From NCBI RefSeq assembly GCF_011769985.2, contig NZ_CP039734.2, positions 372,001-436,000 on the forward strand: a DNA stretch of 64,000 nucleotides, written 5' to 3'. This stretch comes from Sulfurospirillum diekertiae (GTDB lineage: Bacteria; Campylobacterota; Campylobacteria; Campylobacterales; Sulfurospirillaceae). Below, piece after piece: positions 8,940 through 26,514 of this stretch (its first letter is position 1; every line of letters begins with the position of its first letter). The translations under genes and the position numbers were made by a program. The notes under the pieces are model-generated. The model saw only the letters and a list, made by a program, of their open reading frames with translations. It was not told the DNA's origin and did no database searches.

Positions 8940-9644
8940 ATGGCAAAGAAAGTAAATAAACGTTTTCAAGAACTTTTGAAAAAAGTTGATAAAGAAAAAA
9001 AGTATTCAGTAGCTGATGCACTTGGCAATATTAAAAACCTAGCGTCTGCAAAATTTGACGAAACAATCGAAATTGCACTTAAACTTAACGTTGACCCAAG
9101 ACATGCTGACCAAATGGTTAGAGGTTCTGTTGTTCTTCCAGCGGGTACTGGTAAAACAGTTCGTGTTGCGGTTATTGCGAAAGACGAAAAAGCAGATGAA
9201 GCAAGAGCAGCGGGTGCTGATATTGTTGGTAGCGATGATTTAATTGAAGAGATTCAAGCAGGTCGCATTAACTTTGACGTTTTGATTGCAACACCAAATA
9301 TGATGGGTTTAGTAGGTAAAGTTGGACGTATCCTTGGACCAAAAGGTATTATGCCAAACCCAAAAACGGGTACTGTAACAATGGATGTTGCAAAAGCAGT
9401 TGAGAATAACAAAGGTGGACAAGTAAACTTCCGTGTTGATAAACAAGGAAATATCCATGCGGGTATTGGTAAAATTAGCTTCTCATCTGAGCAAATTAGA
9501 GAGAATTTTGAAGCATTTATCAAAGCAATCAACAAGCATAAACCTGCTTCTTCTAAAGGTAAATATATTAAATGTGCTGCATTGTCACTTACTATGAGCC
9601 CATCTATGAATCTTGAAAATCAAGAATTAATCGACCTTAGATAA
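8940..9644 (+). CDS. rplA: 50S ribosomal protein uL1
   Basis: A 234-residue uL1 of the L1 stalk. Signature '[26 protein letters not shown]' region near residues 112-137 and '[10 protein letters not shown]' after it. As in other bacteria it probably represses its own operon by binding the rplK-rplA leader. The start has CGGAGATAAAGA upstream. Confidence 0.98.
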   Translation: MAKKVNKRFQELLKKVDKEKKYSVADALGNIKNLASAKFDETIEIALKLNVDPRHADQMVRGSVVLPAGTGKTVRVAVIAKDEKADEARAAGADIVGSDDLIEEIQAGRINFDVLIATPNMMGLVGKVGRILGPKGIMPNPKTGTVTMDVAKAVENNKGGQVNFRVDKQGNIHAGIGKISFSSEQIRENFEAFIKAINKHKPASSKGKYIKCAALSLTMSPSMNLENQELIDLR

Positions 9645-9649
9645 AATAC

Positions 9650-9835
9650 TCATCTAAAGCTTTTGTCCATTAAATTTGGCTAGAAAGCTTTAGTGCCTTA
9701 GAAATTTTTGCCATAGAGAGTTACTTTATGGTGTACTGTATATTTATACTTAATCTTATGATTGGAGAGAGTAGAGGCGAAAGCTTAATTTGAGGTAACT
9801 CATCTCTACTTGAAATCACCAGTTGGAAAGGAGAA
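9650..9835 (+). ncRNA. Ribosomal protein L10 leader RNA
   Basis: The 194-base gap between rplA and rplJ holds no reading frame but clear RNA structure. Examples are the stem AGTAGAG (9770-9776)/CTCTACT (9804-9810), the inner hairpin GAGGTAACTC and the AAAGCTTT repeats near 9657 and 9690. Position and stem match the L10 leader that L10-(L12)4 binds to repress rplJL. Boundaries are approximate. Confidence 0.7.
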
Positions 9836-9838
9836 AAA

Positions 9839-10321
9839 TTGACAAGAACAGAGAAAGCTGAATTTATTAGTTCTCTAACTGAAGAGTTTAAATCTTCCGA
9901 CGGTTTAATTGTTTGTGACTACAAAGGTCTTAATGTTAAAGCGATCGAAGCATTAAGAAATGCTTCAAGACCAGAAGCTGTTAGTGTTAAAGTTATTAAA
10001 AATACTTTAGCATCAATTGCTATGACAAACGCTGGTATCGAAGGACTTGAACTAAAAGACACCAACATTTTTGTTTGGGGTGCTGATCAGTTAGCTGTTA
10101 CTAAAGTTGTCGCTACATTCGCCAAAACAAACCCAAATTTTGTAATTAAATCTGGTTTTGCTGGTGGTATTGTTGTTGATGCTGCTAAAGTTGAAGCACT
10201 TTCTAAAATGCCATCACGTAATGAGCTTATTGGAATGCTTCTATCAACTTGGATGGCACCCATTACAAACTTTACCATTGGTCTTGATGCACTTCGTGCT
10301 AAAAAACAAGAGTCTGAATAG
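9839..10321 (+). CDS. rplJ: 50S ribosomal protein uL10
   Basis: A 160-residue uL10 that anchors L7/L12 dimers to the ribosome. The rRNA-binding N-terminal domain includes 'GLIVCDYKGLNVKAIEALR' region near residues 23-42 and 'VIKNTLASIA' near residue 60; the C-terminal helix binds L12. The start is TTG at 9839 (MTRTEKAEF), chosen because GGAAAGGAGAAAAA ends directly before it and no ATG precedes the conserved N-terminus. A weak start fits the leader-based control. Confidence 0.95.
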   Translation: MTRTEKAEFISSLTEEFKSSDGLIVCDYKGLNVKAIEALRNASRPEAVSVKVIKNTLASIAMTNAGIEGLELKDTNIFVWGADQLAVTKVVATFAKTNPNFVIKSGFAGGIVVDAAKVEALSKMPSRNELIGMLLSTWMAPITNFTIGLDALRAKKQESE

Positions 10322-10414
10322 AGCGTATTTGTAAAGTTTTGCCTTTACATGTAAAGTCCAAGAGCAAGACTCTTGTAAAATCATTATAACTATAAAATAA
10401 TCAGGAGATTTGAA
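10322..10414 (+). promoter_or_regulatory. rplJ-rplL spacer with TTTACATGTAAA and hairpins
   Basis: The 93-base spacer holds TGTAAAG...CTTTACA (10330-10349), overlapping a perfect repeat copy at 10344-10355, and then a CAAGAG/CTCTTG hairpin just after. It could tune the stoichiometry of L12 (four or six copies per ribosome) against L10. No T-run is present. Confidence 0.5.
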
Positions 10415-10789
10415 ATGGCAATTTCAAAACAAGACGTATTAGAGTATATTTCAGGTCTTAGTGTACTTGAATTGAGTGAACTTGTAAAAGATTTCGAAGA
10501 GAAATTTGGTGTATCTGCAGCTCCAGTTATGGTAGCAGGTGCTGGCGCAGCTGTTGCAACAGAGGCGGCTGAAGAGAAAACTGAGTTTGATGTTATTCTT
10601 AAAGATGGCGGCGAGAAAAAAATCAACGCAATTAAAGTTGTTAGAGAAATCACAGGTCTTGGTCTTAAAGAAGCAAAAGATGCTGTTGAAGGTGCTCCTA
10701 CAACTGTTAAAGAGGGTGTCTCTAAACAAGTTGCTGAAGAAATCAAAAAGAAACTTGAAGAAGCTGGCGCTGTCGCTGAAATCAAGTAA
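10415..10789 (+). CDS. rplL: 50S ribosomal protein bL12
   Basis: A 124-residue bL7/L12, the multicopy stalk protein that recruits translation factors. It has an N-terminal dimerisation domain, an Ala/Val-rich hinge ('[16 protein letters not shown]', residues about 37-52) and a C-terminal factor-binding domain with '[20 protein letters not shown]' region and the terminal 'EAGAVAEIK'. Ribosome site CAGGAGATTTG. Confidence 0.98.
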   Translation: MAISKQDVLEYISGLSVLELSELVKDFEEKFGVSAAPVMVAGAGAAVATEAAEEKTEFDVILKDGGEKKINAIKVVREITGLGLKEAKDAVEGAPTTVKEGVSKQVAEEIKKKLEEAGAVAEIK

Positions 10790-10801
10790 TTTTATTACTT
10801 T

Positions 10802-10828
10802 AAGAGAAGCTTTGCGCTTCTCTTTTAA
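10802..10828 (+). terminator. Terminator or attenuator after rplL
   Basis: Nine-base stem AAGAGAAGC / GCTTCTCTT with loop TTTGC, followed by TTTAAAA. It lies in the 133 bases between rplL and rpoB, where partial termination usually separates ribosomal protein from RNA polymerase expression. Confidence 0.75.
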
Positions 10829-10883
10829 AACTATATTCTTGGATATTAATTAGTCGTTACAACTTCTATCAAGCGATAGATGA

Positions 10884-19614
<8,731 letters not shown>

Positions 19615-19668
19615 AAGCTATTTTTAAATAAAATTAGCACCTATTTTTTACAAAATAAAGGAAATAAT

Positions 19669-20046
19669 GTGCCAACCATTAACCAACTCGTCAGAAATGA
19701 GAGAAAAAAGGTGATTAAAAAATCAAAATCACCTGCACTTGATAAGTGCCCTCAAAGAAGAGGCGTTTGTACAAGAGTTTATACGACAACTCCTAAAAAA
19801 CCAAACTCTGCTTTGAGAAAAGTTGCCAAAGTCAAATTGACCAGCGGTTTTGAAGTCATTAGCTACATCGGTGGCGAGGGACATAACCTACAAGAACACT
19901 CCATTGTATTGGTACGTGGCGGTAGGGTAAAAGATTTACCAGGTGTTAAGTACCATATTGTACGTGGTGCGCTTGATACTTCAGGTGTTGCAAAAAGAAC
20001 GGTGTCTAGAAGTAAATACGGTACAAAAAGACCAAAAGCTAAATAA
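19669..20046 (+). CDS. rpsL: 30S ribosomal protein uS12
   Basis: A 125-residue uS12 of the decoding centre. '[15 protein letters not shown]' and '[18 protein letters not shown]' are unaltered at the Lys positions where streptomycin resistance usually arises, and the Asp that RimO modifies (KDLPG) is present. The start is GTG at 19669 ([12 protein letters not shown]) with AAAGGAAATAAT upstream. First gene of the reduced str operon rpsL-rpsG-fusA. Confidence 0.97.
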   Translation: MPTINQLVRNERKKVIKKSKSPALDKCPQRRGVCTRVYTTTPKKPNSALRKVAKVKLTSGFEVISYIGGEGHNLQEHSIVLVRGGRVKDLPGVKYHIVRGALDTSGVAKRTVSRSKYGTKRPKAK

Positions 20047-20077
20047 ATTTAACAGCAGGTGATGTCCTTTGTTTTGA

Positions 20078-20590
<513 letters not shown>

Positions 20591-20600
20591 GATGACGCTG

Positions 20601-20624
20601 GGGATGTTTACATGTAAACATCCC
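20601..20624. terminator. Perfect 24-bp palindrome containing TTTACATGTAAA between rpsG and fusA
   Basis: GGGATG and CATCCC flank a central TTTACATGTAAA, making a perfect inverted repeat followed by TTTCTTC. It can act as a weak terminator/attenuator or mRNA end protector between rpsG and fusA. The flanking six bases extend the symmetry beyond the repeat core. Confidence 0.7.
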
Positions 20625-20665
20625 TTTCTTCAGAACTACACTCCTAATATAACAAGGAAATTATA

Positions 20666-22744
20666 ATGGCAAGAAATACCCCTATTGCAATGGTTAGAAA
20701 CATCGGTATTGCTGCGCACATTGATGCAGGTAAAACCACAACAACTGAAAGAATCCTTTTTTACACCGGTATCTCTCATAAAATTGGTGAGGTACACGAT
20801 GGTGCTGCGACAATGGACTGGATGGAGCAAGAGAAAGAGCGAGGTATTACCATTACTTCAGCGGCTACTACATGTACATGGAAAGATCATCAAATTAATA
20901 TCATCGACACTCCAGGCCACGTTGACTTCACGATTGAAGTTGAACGTTCCATGCGTGTTCTCGATGGCGCTGTCGCTGTATTTTGTGCCGTTGGTGGTGT
21001 TCAACCACAATCTGAGACGGTTTGGAGACAAGCCAATCGTTATCAAGTTCCAAGAATGGTATTTGTTAACAAAATGGACCGTGTTGGTGCTGACTTTTAT
21101 AATGTTGAAGCACAAATTAAAAATCGTTTAAAAGCAAACCCAGTACCTATTCAAATTCCTATTGGTGCAGAAGAAAACTTTAAAGGTGTTGTTGATCTCG
21201 TTGAGATGAAAGCACTGATTTGGGATGATGATGCTGCAATGGGTTCAAACTACCAAGTAGTTGAAATTCCAGCGGAACTTGCGGATAAAGCTAAAGAATA
21301 CCATGAGAGAATGGTTGAAGCTGTTTCTGAGACCAGTGATGAGTTGATGGAAAAATACCTTGGTGGTGAAGTGCTTACAAAAGCTGAAATTAAAGCAGGT
21401 ATCAAAGCAGGATGTCTTGCAATGACATTTATTCCTATGATTTGTGGAACAGCGTTTAAAAACAAAGGTATTCAACCGATGTTAGATGCTGTTATTGATT
21501 ATATGCCAGCTCCTACTGAAGTACATGCGATTAAAGGTGAATACGAAGATGGACACGAGTGTGTCGTTGATTCAACTGATGATGGCGAATTTGCAGCACT
21601 TGCGTTTAAAATTATGACCGATCCATTTGTTGGTCAATTAACCTTCGTGCGTGTTTACCGTGGTTCATTGGAAAGCGGAAGTTATGCTTACAATACAACC
21701 AAAGATAAAAAAGAGAGAATTGGTCGACTTCTTAAAATGCATGCGAACAAAAGAGAAGAGATTAAAGTTCTTCATTCTGGTGAAATCGGCGCGGTTGTAG
21801 GTCTTAAAGATACACTAACAGGTGATACGCTTGCAAGTGAAAAAGATCCTGTAATTTTAGAGAGAATGGTATTCCCAGATCCTGTTATCTCTGTTGCTGT
21901 TGAGCCTAAAACGAAAGCAGATCAAGAGAAAATGGGTATTGCGCTTCAAAAATTGGCGCAAGAAGATCCAAGCTTTAGAGTTGAAACCGATGAAGAAAGT
22001 GGTCAAACGATCATTTCTGGTATGGGTGAGCTTCACTTAGAGATTCTTGTTGATCGTATGCTTAGAGAGTTTAAAGTAAGTGCTGAAGTTGGTCAACCTC
22101 AAGTTGCTTATCGTGAAACGATCCGTGCATCAGTTAATCAAGAGTACAAATACGCAAAACAATCGGGTGGTCGTGGTCAATACGGTCACGTATTCCTCAA
22201 AATCGAACCTCAAGATGCTGGGCAAGGTTATGAGTTTATCAACGACATCAAAGGTGGAGCAATTCCAAAAGAATTTATCCCTGCTGTTGATAAAGGTATT
22301 AAAGAAGCTTTGGGTGCTGGTGTACTTGCAGGTTATAAAGTGGAAGACGTTAAAGTTACCCTTTATGATGGAAGTTACCATGATGTTGACTCTTCTGAGA
22401 TGGCGTTTAAATTGGCTGCTTCTATGGGCTTTAAAGAGGGTTGTAGAAAAGCAAAACCCGTTATTCTTGAGCCAATCATGAAAGTAGAAGTTGAAACTCC
22501 AGAAGACTTTATGGGTGATGTTATCGGCGATCTTAACCGTCGTCGTGGACAAATTAACTCTATGGATGATCGAAGTGGTAACAAAATTGTTAACGCATTC
22601 TGCCCATTGGCTGAAATGTTCGGTTACTCAACGGATCTTCGTTCTCAAACACAAGGTCGTGCTTCTTACTCAATGGAATTTGACCACTATGATGAAGTTC
22701 CTAGAAACGTTGCAGAAGAGATTATCAAAAAACGTAACGGTTAA
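20666..22744 (+). CDS. fusA: Elongation factor G
   Basis: A 692-residue translocase GTPase. G1 is '[14 protein letters not shown]' near residue 17, G2 '[10 protein letters not shown]' near residue 60, G3 'DTPGHVDFT' near residue 82 and G4 'NKMDR' near residue 136; domains II-V follow, with domain IV around 'GGRGQYGHV' near residue 500. ATG at 20666 has AAGGAAATTATA upstream. A strong terminator follows, closing the block. Confidence 0.99.
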   Translation: MARNTPIAMVRNIGIAAHIDAGKTTTTERILFYTGISHKIGEVHDGAATMDWMEQEKERGITITSAATTCTWKDHQINIIDTPGHVDFTIEVERSMRVLDGAVAVFCAVGGVQPQSETVWRQANRYQVPRMVFVNKMDRVGADFYNVEAQIKNRLKANPVPIQIPIGAEENFKGVVDLVEMKALIWDDDAAMGSNYQVVEIPAELADKAKEYHERMVEAVSETSDELMEKYLGGEVLTKAEIKAGIKAGCLAMTFIPMICGTAFKNKGIQPMLDAVIDYMPAPTEVHAIKGEYEDGHECVVDSTDDGEFAALAFKIMTDPFVGQLTFVRVYRGSLESGSYAYNTTKDKKERIGRLLKMHANKREEIKVLHSGEIGAVVGLKDTLTGDTLASEKDPVILERMVFPDPVISVAVEPKTKADQEKMGIALQKLAQEDPSFRVETDEESGQTIISGMGELHLEILVDRMLREFKVSAEVGQPQVAYRETIRASVNQEYKYAKQSGGRGQYGHVFLKIEPQDAGQGYEFINDIKGGAIPKEFIPAVDKGIKEALGAGVLAGYKVEDVKVTLYDGSYHDVDSSEMAFKLAASMGFKEGCRKAKPVILEPIMKVEVETPEDFMGDVIGDLNRRRGQINSMDDRSGNKIVNAFCPLAEMFGYSTDLRSQTQGRASYSMEFDHYDEVPRNVAEEIIKKRNG

Positions 22745-22759
22745 TACGCCATTTTTAGA

Positions 22760-22795
22760 AGCCGAATGTGTGAAAACGCATTCGGCTTTTTTTTT
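22760..22795 (+). terminator. Rho-independent terminator of fusA
   Basis: Nine-base stem AGCCGAATG / CATTCGGCT followed by eight or more T. Textbook form. Confidence 0.93.
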
Positions 22796-22814
22796 ACTTC
22801 AATTTTTCCCTTGC

Positions 22815-22891
22815 GTCCCCATAGCTCAGCAGGATAGAGCATCAAATTCCTAATTTGAAGGCCGTGCGTTCGAATCGCGCTGGGGACACCA
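22815..22891 (+). tRNA. tRNA-Arg (anticodon CCT)
   Basis: Acceptor GTCCCCA/TGGGGAC, anticodon loop TTCCTAA giving CCT, T-loop GTTCGAATC, encoded CCA. It decodes the rare AGG codon. Confidence 0.95.
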
Positions 22892-22962
22892 TTCATCCTT
22901 TTATTTTCAAAAACTAAAAATTATTTTAATGAATCACCTCTATCAAATCTAAGGAAAAGAGA

Positions 22963-23904
22963 ATGAATTTTTTACATGTAAAAGCAAATCTATCTGAAAA
23001 ATCCAAAAGAACGATTGCCATTGTTATAGCCCTTTTGTCTGTTTATATTATATGGGGAAGCACTTACTTGGGCATTAAAATTGCCATTGAAACGTTTCCT
23101 CCTTTGCTTATGGCGGGAATACGTTTTATTCTAGCGGGAGCACTGCTATATAGTTTTGTAGCCTATAAAGAACGAAAGCATCCCAAGCTCATTGAGTGGA
23201 GAGACACTACCATCATTGGTACATTACTACTTTTGGGTGGTAATGGATTTGTAGTCATTGCAGAACAACATATTCCTTCTTCGATTGCTGCCATTATTAT
23301 TTCAACAGTTCCTTTATGGATGATTGTGATTGGTTGGATGATGAAAATTCAAACGAAACCCAATAAAAGTACTCTGATTGGAACAGTGCTTGGTTTTGTA
23401 GGTGTTGCAATTTTGATGTACCCTTCTCATCAAGAGAATCTGCATTTTGATACGGGTGGGCTACTCTTTACGCTTTTAGCCGCTATATTATGGTCATTGG
23501 GGTCTATTTATTCTCAAAAAGCAATCTTACCTTCTTCCACAATGCTCTCAACTGCAATGCAAATGCTAACAGGAGGCGCTGTTTTAGTCATTGTGGGAAC
23601 ACTGACAGGAGAGTGGAATCACCTTAATCCAGCAGCATTCTCTTCTCGCTCTCTTATGGCGCTGTTGTATTTAATTTTTGTTGGTTCATTATTAGGCTTT
23701 AGTGCTTATGTGTGGCTTTTAAAAAATGTATCACCTTATTTAGCCTCAACGTATGCTTTTGTTAATCCTATTGTGGCGCTCTTTTTAGGTTACTTTTTTG
23801 CAGATGAAGTGATGAGTATTAAATCATTGATTGCAACCGTACTGATTATTAGCGCAGTGATTATGATCACACTCTTTAAGGCCAAAGGAAGATCAAAAAG
23901 ATAA
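22963..23904 (+). CDS. EamA-family (drug/metabolite) transporter, YedA-like
   Basis: A 313-residue inner-membrane protein with ten predicted spans made of two EamA repeats. The first repeat starts 'YIIWGSTYLGIKIAIE' near residue 28, the pattern of YedA/RhaT-type DMT exporters, and the second ends 'YAFVNPIVALFLGYFFADE' near residue 270. Residues 4-7 (LHVK) are written by a TTTACATGTAAA copy right at the start, giving an unusual hydrophilic N-terminal extension of about 20 residues. Start ATG follows AAGGAAAAGAG. Substrate is not predictable. Confidence 0.88.
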   Translation: MNFLHVKANLSEKSKRTIAIVIALLSVYIIWGSTYLGIKIAIETFPPLLMAGIRFILAGALLYSFVAYKERKHPKLIEWRDTTIIGTLLLLGGNGFVVIAEQHIPSSIAAIIISTVPLWMIVIGWMMKIQTKPNKSTLIGTVLGFVGVAILMYPSHQENLHFDTGGLLFTLLAAILWSLGSIYSQKAILPSSTMLSTAMQMLTGGAVLVIVGTLTGEWNHLNPAAFSSRSLMALLYLIFVGSLLGFSAYVWLLKNVSPYLASTYAFVNPIVALFLGYFFADEVMSIKSLIATVLIISAVIMITLFKAKGRSKR

Positions 23905-23957
23905 TTATTGGAGGGTCTTTTAAGTTATTTTTAGCGATTACTGTATTGATATGGGAG

Positions 23958-23963
23958 TATAAT
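23958..23963 (+). promoter_or_regulatory. -10 box upstream of the small Lys/Cys-rich peptide
   Basis: TATAAT in GGGAGTATAATTTC, 30 bases before the start codon, with AT-rich sequence upstream and no clear -35. It implies that the short gene has its own promoter. Confidence 0.6.
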
Positions 23964-23992
23964 TTCACTTATAAAATCTTTATAAGGAGAAA

Positions 23993-24103
23993 ATGATGGC
24001 ATGCAAAAAACCAGCAGCTAAAACAGTCAGTGATGATACGAAAGCCGAAAAACCTGCAACGACTAAAACGTGCGGTACAAAAAAACCATGCGCTAAAAAA
24101 TAG
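23993..24103 (+). CDS. Small Lys/Cys-rich peptide, function unknown (36 aa)
   Basis: A short reading frame, MMACKKPAAKTVSDDTKAEK and onward, ending TKKPCAKK. It has three Cys (in ACKK, TCGT and PCAK) and about ten Lys, no membrane helix and no signal peptide. Support for a real gene is an AAGGAGAAA ribosome site seven bases before the ATG pair, a TATAAT box upstream and a hairpin (CGCTA/TAGCG) over the stop. Small basic Cys-containing peptides may bind metals or nucleic acid, but I do not recognise this one. Two start codons, 23993 and 23996, are equivalent. Confidence 0.6.
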   Translation: MMACKKPAAKTVSDDTKAEKPATTKTCGTKKPCAKK

Positions 24104-24120
24104 CGTTTAAACCCTTCTTG

Positions 24121-24146
24121 ATAGACGCTTAGAGTAAAGCGTCTAT
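24121..24146. terminator. Hairpin between convergent small peptide and aldo/keto reductase genes
   Basis: Ten-base stem ATAGACGCTT / AAGCGTCTAT with a six-base loop that includes part of the reductase stop codon. No long T-run on either side; probably a bidirectional 3'-end hairpin. Confidence 0.55.
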
Positions 24147-24965
24147 TCTCTCAACATCCTTTTCATCTAATGAGAATTCAAAAATACTTAAATCTTCTTT
24201 CATATGCAAAGCTGACGTTGTTCCATTGAGGGGGACGATTCCTTTTTGAATCACGTAACGGTAAAAAATTTGTTCAGCGCTTTTCCCGTAAATATTCACT
24301 ATCTCCCGCATTGGTGGTGAATGTAAAATATGAGGATTGGCACTCAAAGTCCAAAAACTCTGATAGATAATGCCCTTTTCATTAGCCCATGAACGAAGTG
24401 TTTTATCGTAGTGAACATCTGCATAAAAACGATTTTGTACAAGAGATGGTTTAATACGAATATGCTCATAGAACGTTTGTAAAAGTGAGAGATCATAACA
24501 GTTACTAATACCTATTTGGCGTACTTCACCTTCTTCAAAGAGTGATTCAAACACATTCCATGCTTTAAGTAAGTTATTATAAGGGAAGAGTGGCGAATGG
24601 AGCAAGAGTGAGTCAAGATAGCTTGTTTGTAGATTTTGTTTGGACATTTCGCACGACGTGATGATTTGCTCTTCTAAAGAAGCGTGTGGATCATAAGGTA
24701 TTTTGAGTGGGTCTTGTCCGTCGTATGGGGTGAATTTAGTTTGGAGATAAAGCTCTTCTCGTGTACCGCCTTTGGCGTAAAAACGTTCACACCCTTCGCC
24801 GACCAATGCCTCTTCATAGTGTTTGGGCTGACATGCGGTGTCAATTCCTCTGAAACCACTTTGAAGGGCTAACGCAACTAAGTCTGCTGTGCGTTCTTTT
24901 TTCCATGCAGTGCCATACAGCATGCAGGGTATGGAGACGTTTTGATTGCTAGTAACATAGTTCAT
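24129..24965 (-). CDS. Aldo/keto reductase family oxidoreductase
   Basis: A cytoplasmic NADPH-dependent carbonyl reductase of 278 residues with a (beta/alpha)8 barrel. The catalytic tetrad is visible: Asp in 'GFRGIDTACQ' (near 37), Tyr in 'KHYEEALVG' (near 50), Lys in 'LYLQTKFTP' (near 79) and His in 'LLLHSPLFP' (near 121). 'RQIGISNCYDLSLL' near residue 155 is the conserved barrel strand. The C-terminal end is short relative to typical 310-330 residue members. It is divergent from the SagB-like gene with a TTTACATGTAAA copy in the shared upstream region. Physiological substrate unknown. Confidence 0.88.
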   Translation of the reverse strand: MNYVTSNQNVSIPCMLYGTAWKKERTADLVALALQSGFRGIDTACQPKHYEEALVGEGCERFYAKGGTREELYLQTKFTPYDGQDPLKIPYDPHASLEEQIITSCEMSKQNLQTSYLDSLLLHSPLFPYNNLLKAWNVFESLFEEGEVRQIGISNCYDLSLLQTFYEHIRIKPSLVQNRFYADVHYDKTLRSWANEKGIIYQSFWTLSANPHILHSPPMREIVNIYGKSAEQIFYRYVIQKGIVPLNGTTSALHMKEDLSIFEFSLDEKDVERIDALL

Positions 24966-25087
24966 CGTGACTCCTTTTAAACATTATAGAAAAACAAATT
25001 TTTAAAGGTGCTGTTTTTGCATAATTAAACTTTACATGTAAAGCATTCTATATGAATGAGAGTGTAGCATACTGTAAAGGAGAAACC

Positions 25088-26356
25088 ATGTTAGCCTATC
25101 ATGCTCAAACGGTGCACTCGTACCGCTCTGTACGTACCAAATCTCACAGCATCGACTGGGATCATCCTCCTCAACAGTTTAAAATCTATCCTGAAACATT
25201 TACTCGTATTCCTCTTGATAAAAAAAACCCAGACCATCGTTTTTTTTATCTCATTGGAGGTATTACAGCACAGAAAAGTTACCCAGGGGTTACTTATGCT
25301 TTGCGTACCAATCCGAGTGCTGGAGCATTGTATCCTACAGAAGTTTATGTTCAAATACGAGACGTGGAGGGCTTTAAGGATGGAATTTACCATCTTTCAC
25401 CTCGTGAGACGTCACTGGTGTTATTGTATCCTTTATCAGAGCATGAAGGGGTAGAAAGTTTTTTACATGTAAAGAAAATAAAGGGGTTTGTATTCCTCTT
25501 TTCAGCGCTGTATTATCGTTCTTCATGGAAATACAAAGATCGTGCATTTCGCTACTGTTTGCACGATACAGGGCATATGATAGGCACGTTAGAAGCTTCG
25601 TGTACGCTTAGTGCTGCGGCGTATCATCTTTTATACGGGATTGACAAAAAGGCATTGAATAAACTTTTTGGATTTGGCAAAGAAGAATTTTTTCTCAGTG
25701 CCGCCATTGTAGGTGAAGAAGATGAAAGCTTTACATATAAAGAGGTATCAATGCGCCTTCCTTATGTGAATGGTACGGGAACTTTTGAAGTTAATGAATG
25801 TGTGGAAAAAGCCTATGATGAAACCTGTGAGCTTATTTTACATGCGCAAACTACACTACCACTGTTTGACCTAGATAAAGAGCGCTTCACTCAAGCCATT
25901 TGGAAACGACGTTCCATTCGTGATTTTATGCAAAAACCAATCGCTAAAGATGAGTTTTTAGAGGTCATGGAGTTCATCACCCAACCGATTCCGAGTGACT
26001 GCGATGTTGGAATAGAAATCTATGCGATTATCAACCGTGTCGAAGGGATGTGGCAAGGTGTTTGGAAGGAGGGAGTTTATCTGCAAAGTGGTGATTTTAC
26101 GCGAAAAGCTGGCTATCTCTGTTTGGAGCAAGCATTAGGCGCAGAGAGTGGGGTTACCTTCTTTTTGGTGGGGCATGATGAGCAAAATTATCAAGCGATG
26201 GTACAAAAAGCTGGTATTATTGGGCATCGTCTTTATCTGATTAGCACCTATCTTGGCTTTGGATGCAGTGGTATTGGGGCGTATTATGATGAAGAGGTCA
26301 TGACATTTTTGCAAAGCGACGGTATGGTTCTTTACTCCCTAGCTATTGGTCACTAA
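25088..26356 (+). CDS. SagB/ThcOx-type nitroreductase with two domains
   Basis: About 422 residues with two flavin nitroreductase-like halves. The first carries 'LRTNPSAGALYPTEVYVQ' near residue 77, the hallmark of the SagB/ThcOx (azoline oxidase) branch. The second begins 'IWKRRSIRDFMQKP' near residue 280 and ends 'TYLGFGCSGIGAYYDEEVM'. ATG at 25088 is chosen over 25052 because AAAGGAGAAACC precedes it. SagB relatives oxidise peptide azolines, but no YcaO cyclodehydratase, precursor peptide or exporter is adjacent, so a RiPP role is not supported; an FMN oxidoreductase of unknown substrate is the safe reading. Confidence 0.82.
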   Translation: MLAYHAQTVHSYRSVRTKSHSIDWDHPPQQFKIYPETFTRIPLDKKNPDHRFFYLIGGITAQKSYPGVTYALRTNPSAGALYPTEVYVQIRDVEGFKDGIYHLSPRETSLVLLYPLSEHEGVESFLHVKKIKGFVFLFSALYYRSSWKYKDRAFRYCLHDTGHMIGTLEASCTLSAAAYHLLYGIDKKALNKLFGFGKEEFFLSAAIVGEEDESFTYKEVSMRLPYVNGTGTFEVNECVEKAYDETCELILHAQTTLPLFDLDKERFTQAIWKRRSIRDFMQKPIAKDEFLEVMEFITQPIPSDCDVGIEIYAIINRVEGMWQGVWKEGVYLQSGDFTRKAGYLCLEQALGAESGVTFFLVGHDEQNYQAMVQKAGIIGHRLYLISTYLGFGCSGIGAYYDEEVMTFLQSDGMVLYSLAIGH

Positions 26357-26462
26357 AGGAGTCAATTTTATAAAGTACCAACGTATTTGCTACCATATGG
26401 ATGCACTTTTAAGACCTTAAATAGATAGGGCATACAAGCCACTATTTTCTTTTGAAATCCTA

Positions 26463-26471
26463 TGTTATAAT
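26463..26471 (+). promoter_or_regulatory. Extended -10 promoter of the DASS carrier gene
   Basis: TGTTATAAT, an extended -10 element, lies 44 bases before the ATG at 26515. It argues that the longer reading from 26452 is not translated. Confidence 0.6.
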
Positions 26472-26514
26472 GGTTGAAACTCTGCTAATTCTGTATGCTA
26501 AAGGAGCATTTCTC

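Noticed and set aside
10390-10785. Long open frame on the minus strand across rplL
   Set aside because: It is the antisense shadow of rplL, Ser/Ala-rich as expected from a biased Lys/Ala/Glu gene, with no ribosome site or homology that I recognise.
23993-24103. The Lys/Cys-rich peptide as precursor of the SagB-like enzyme
   Set aside because: It is about 1 kb away with an opposite-strand gene between, lacks Ser/Thr/Cys-rich core-peptide features near a leader, and no other RiPP gene is present.
25088-26356. A RiPP biosynthetic cluster around the SagB-like gene
   Set aside because: No YcaO protein, precursor peptide, protease or dedicated exporter lies nearby; the MATE and DASS genes are independent units.
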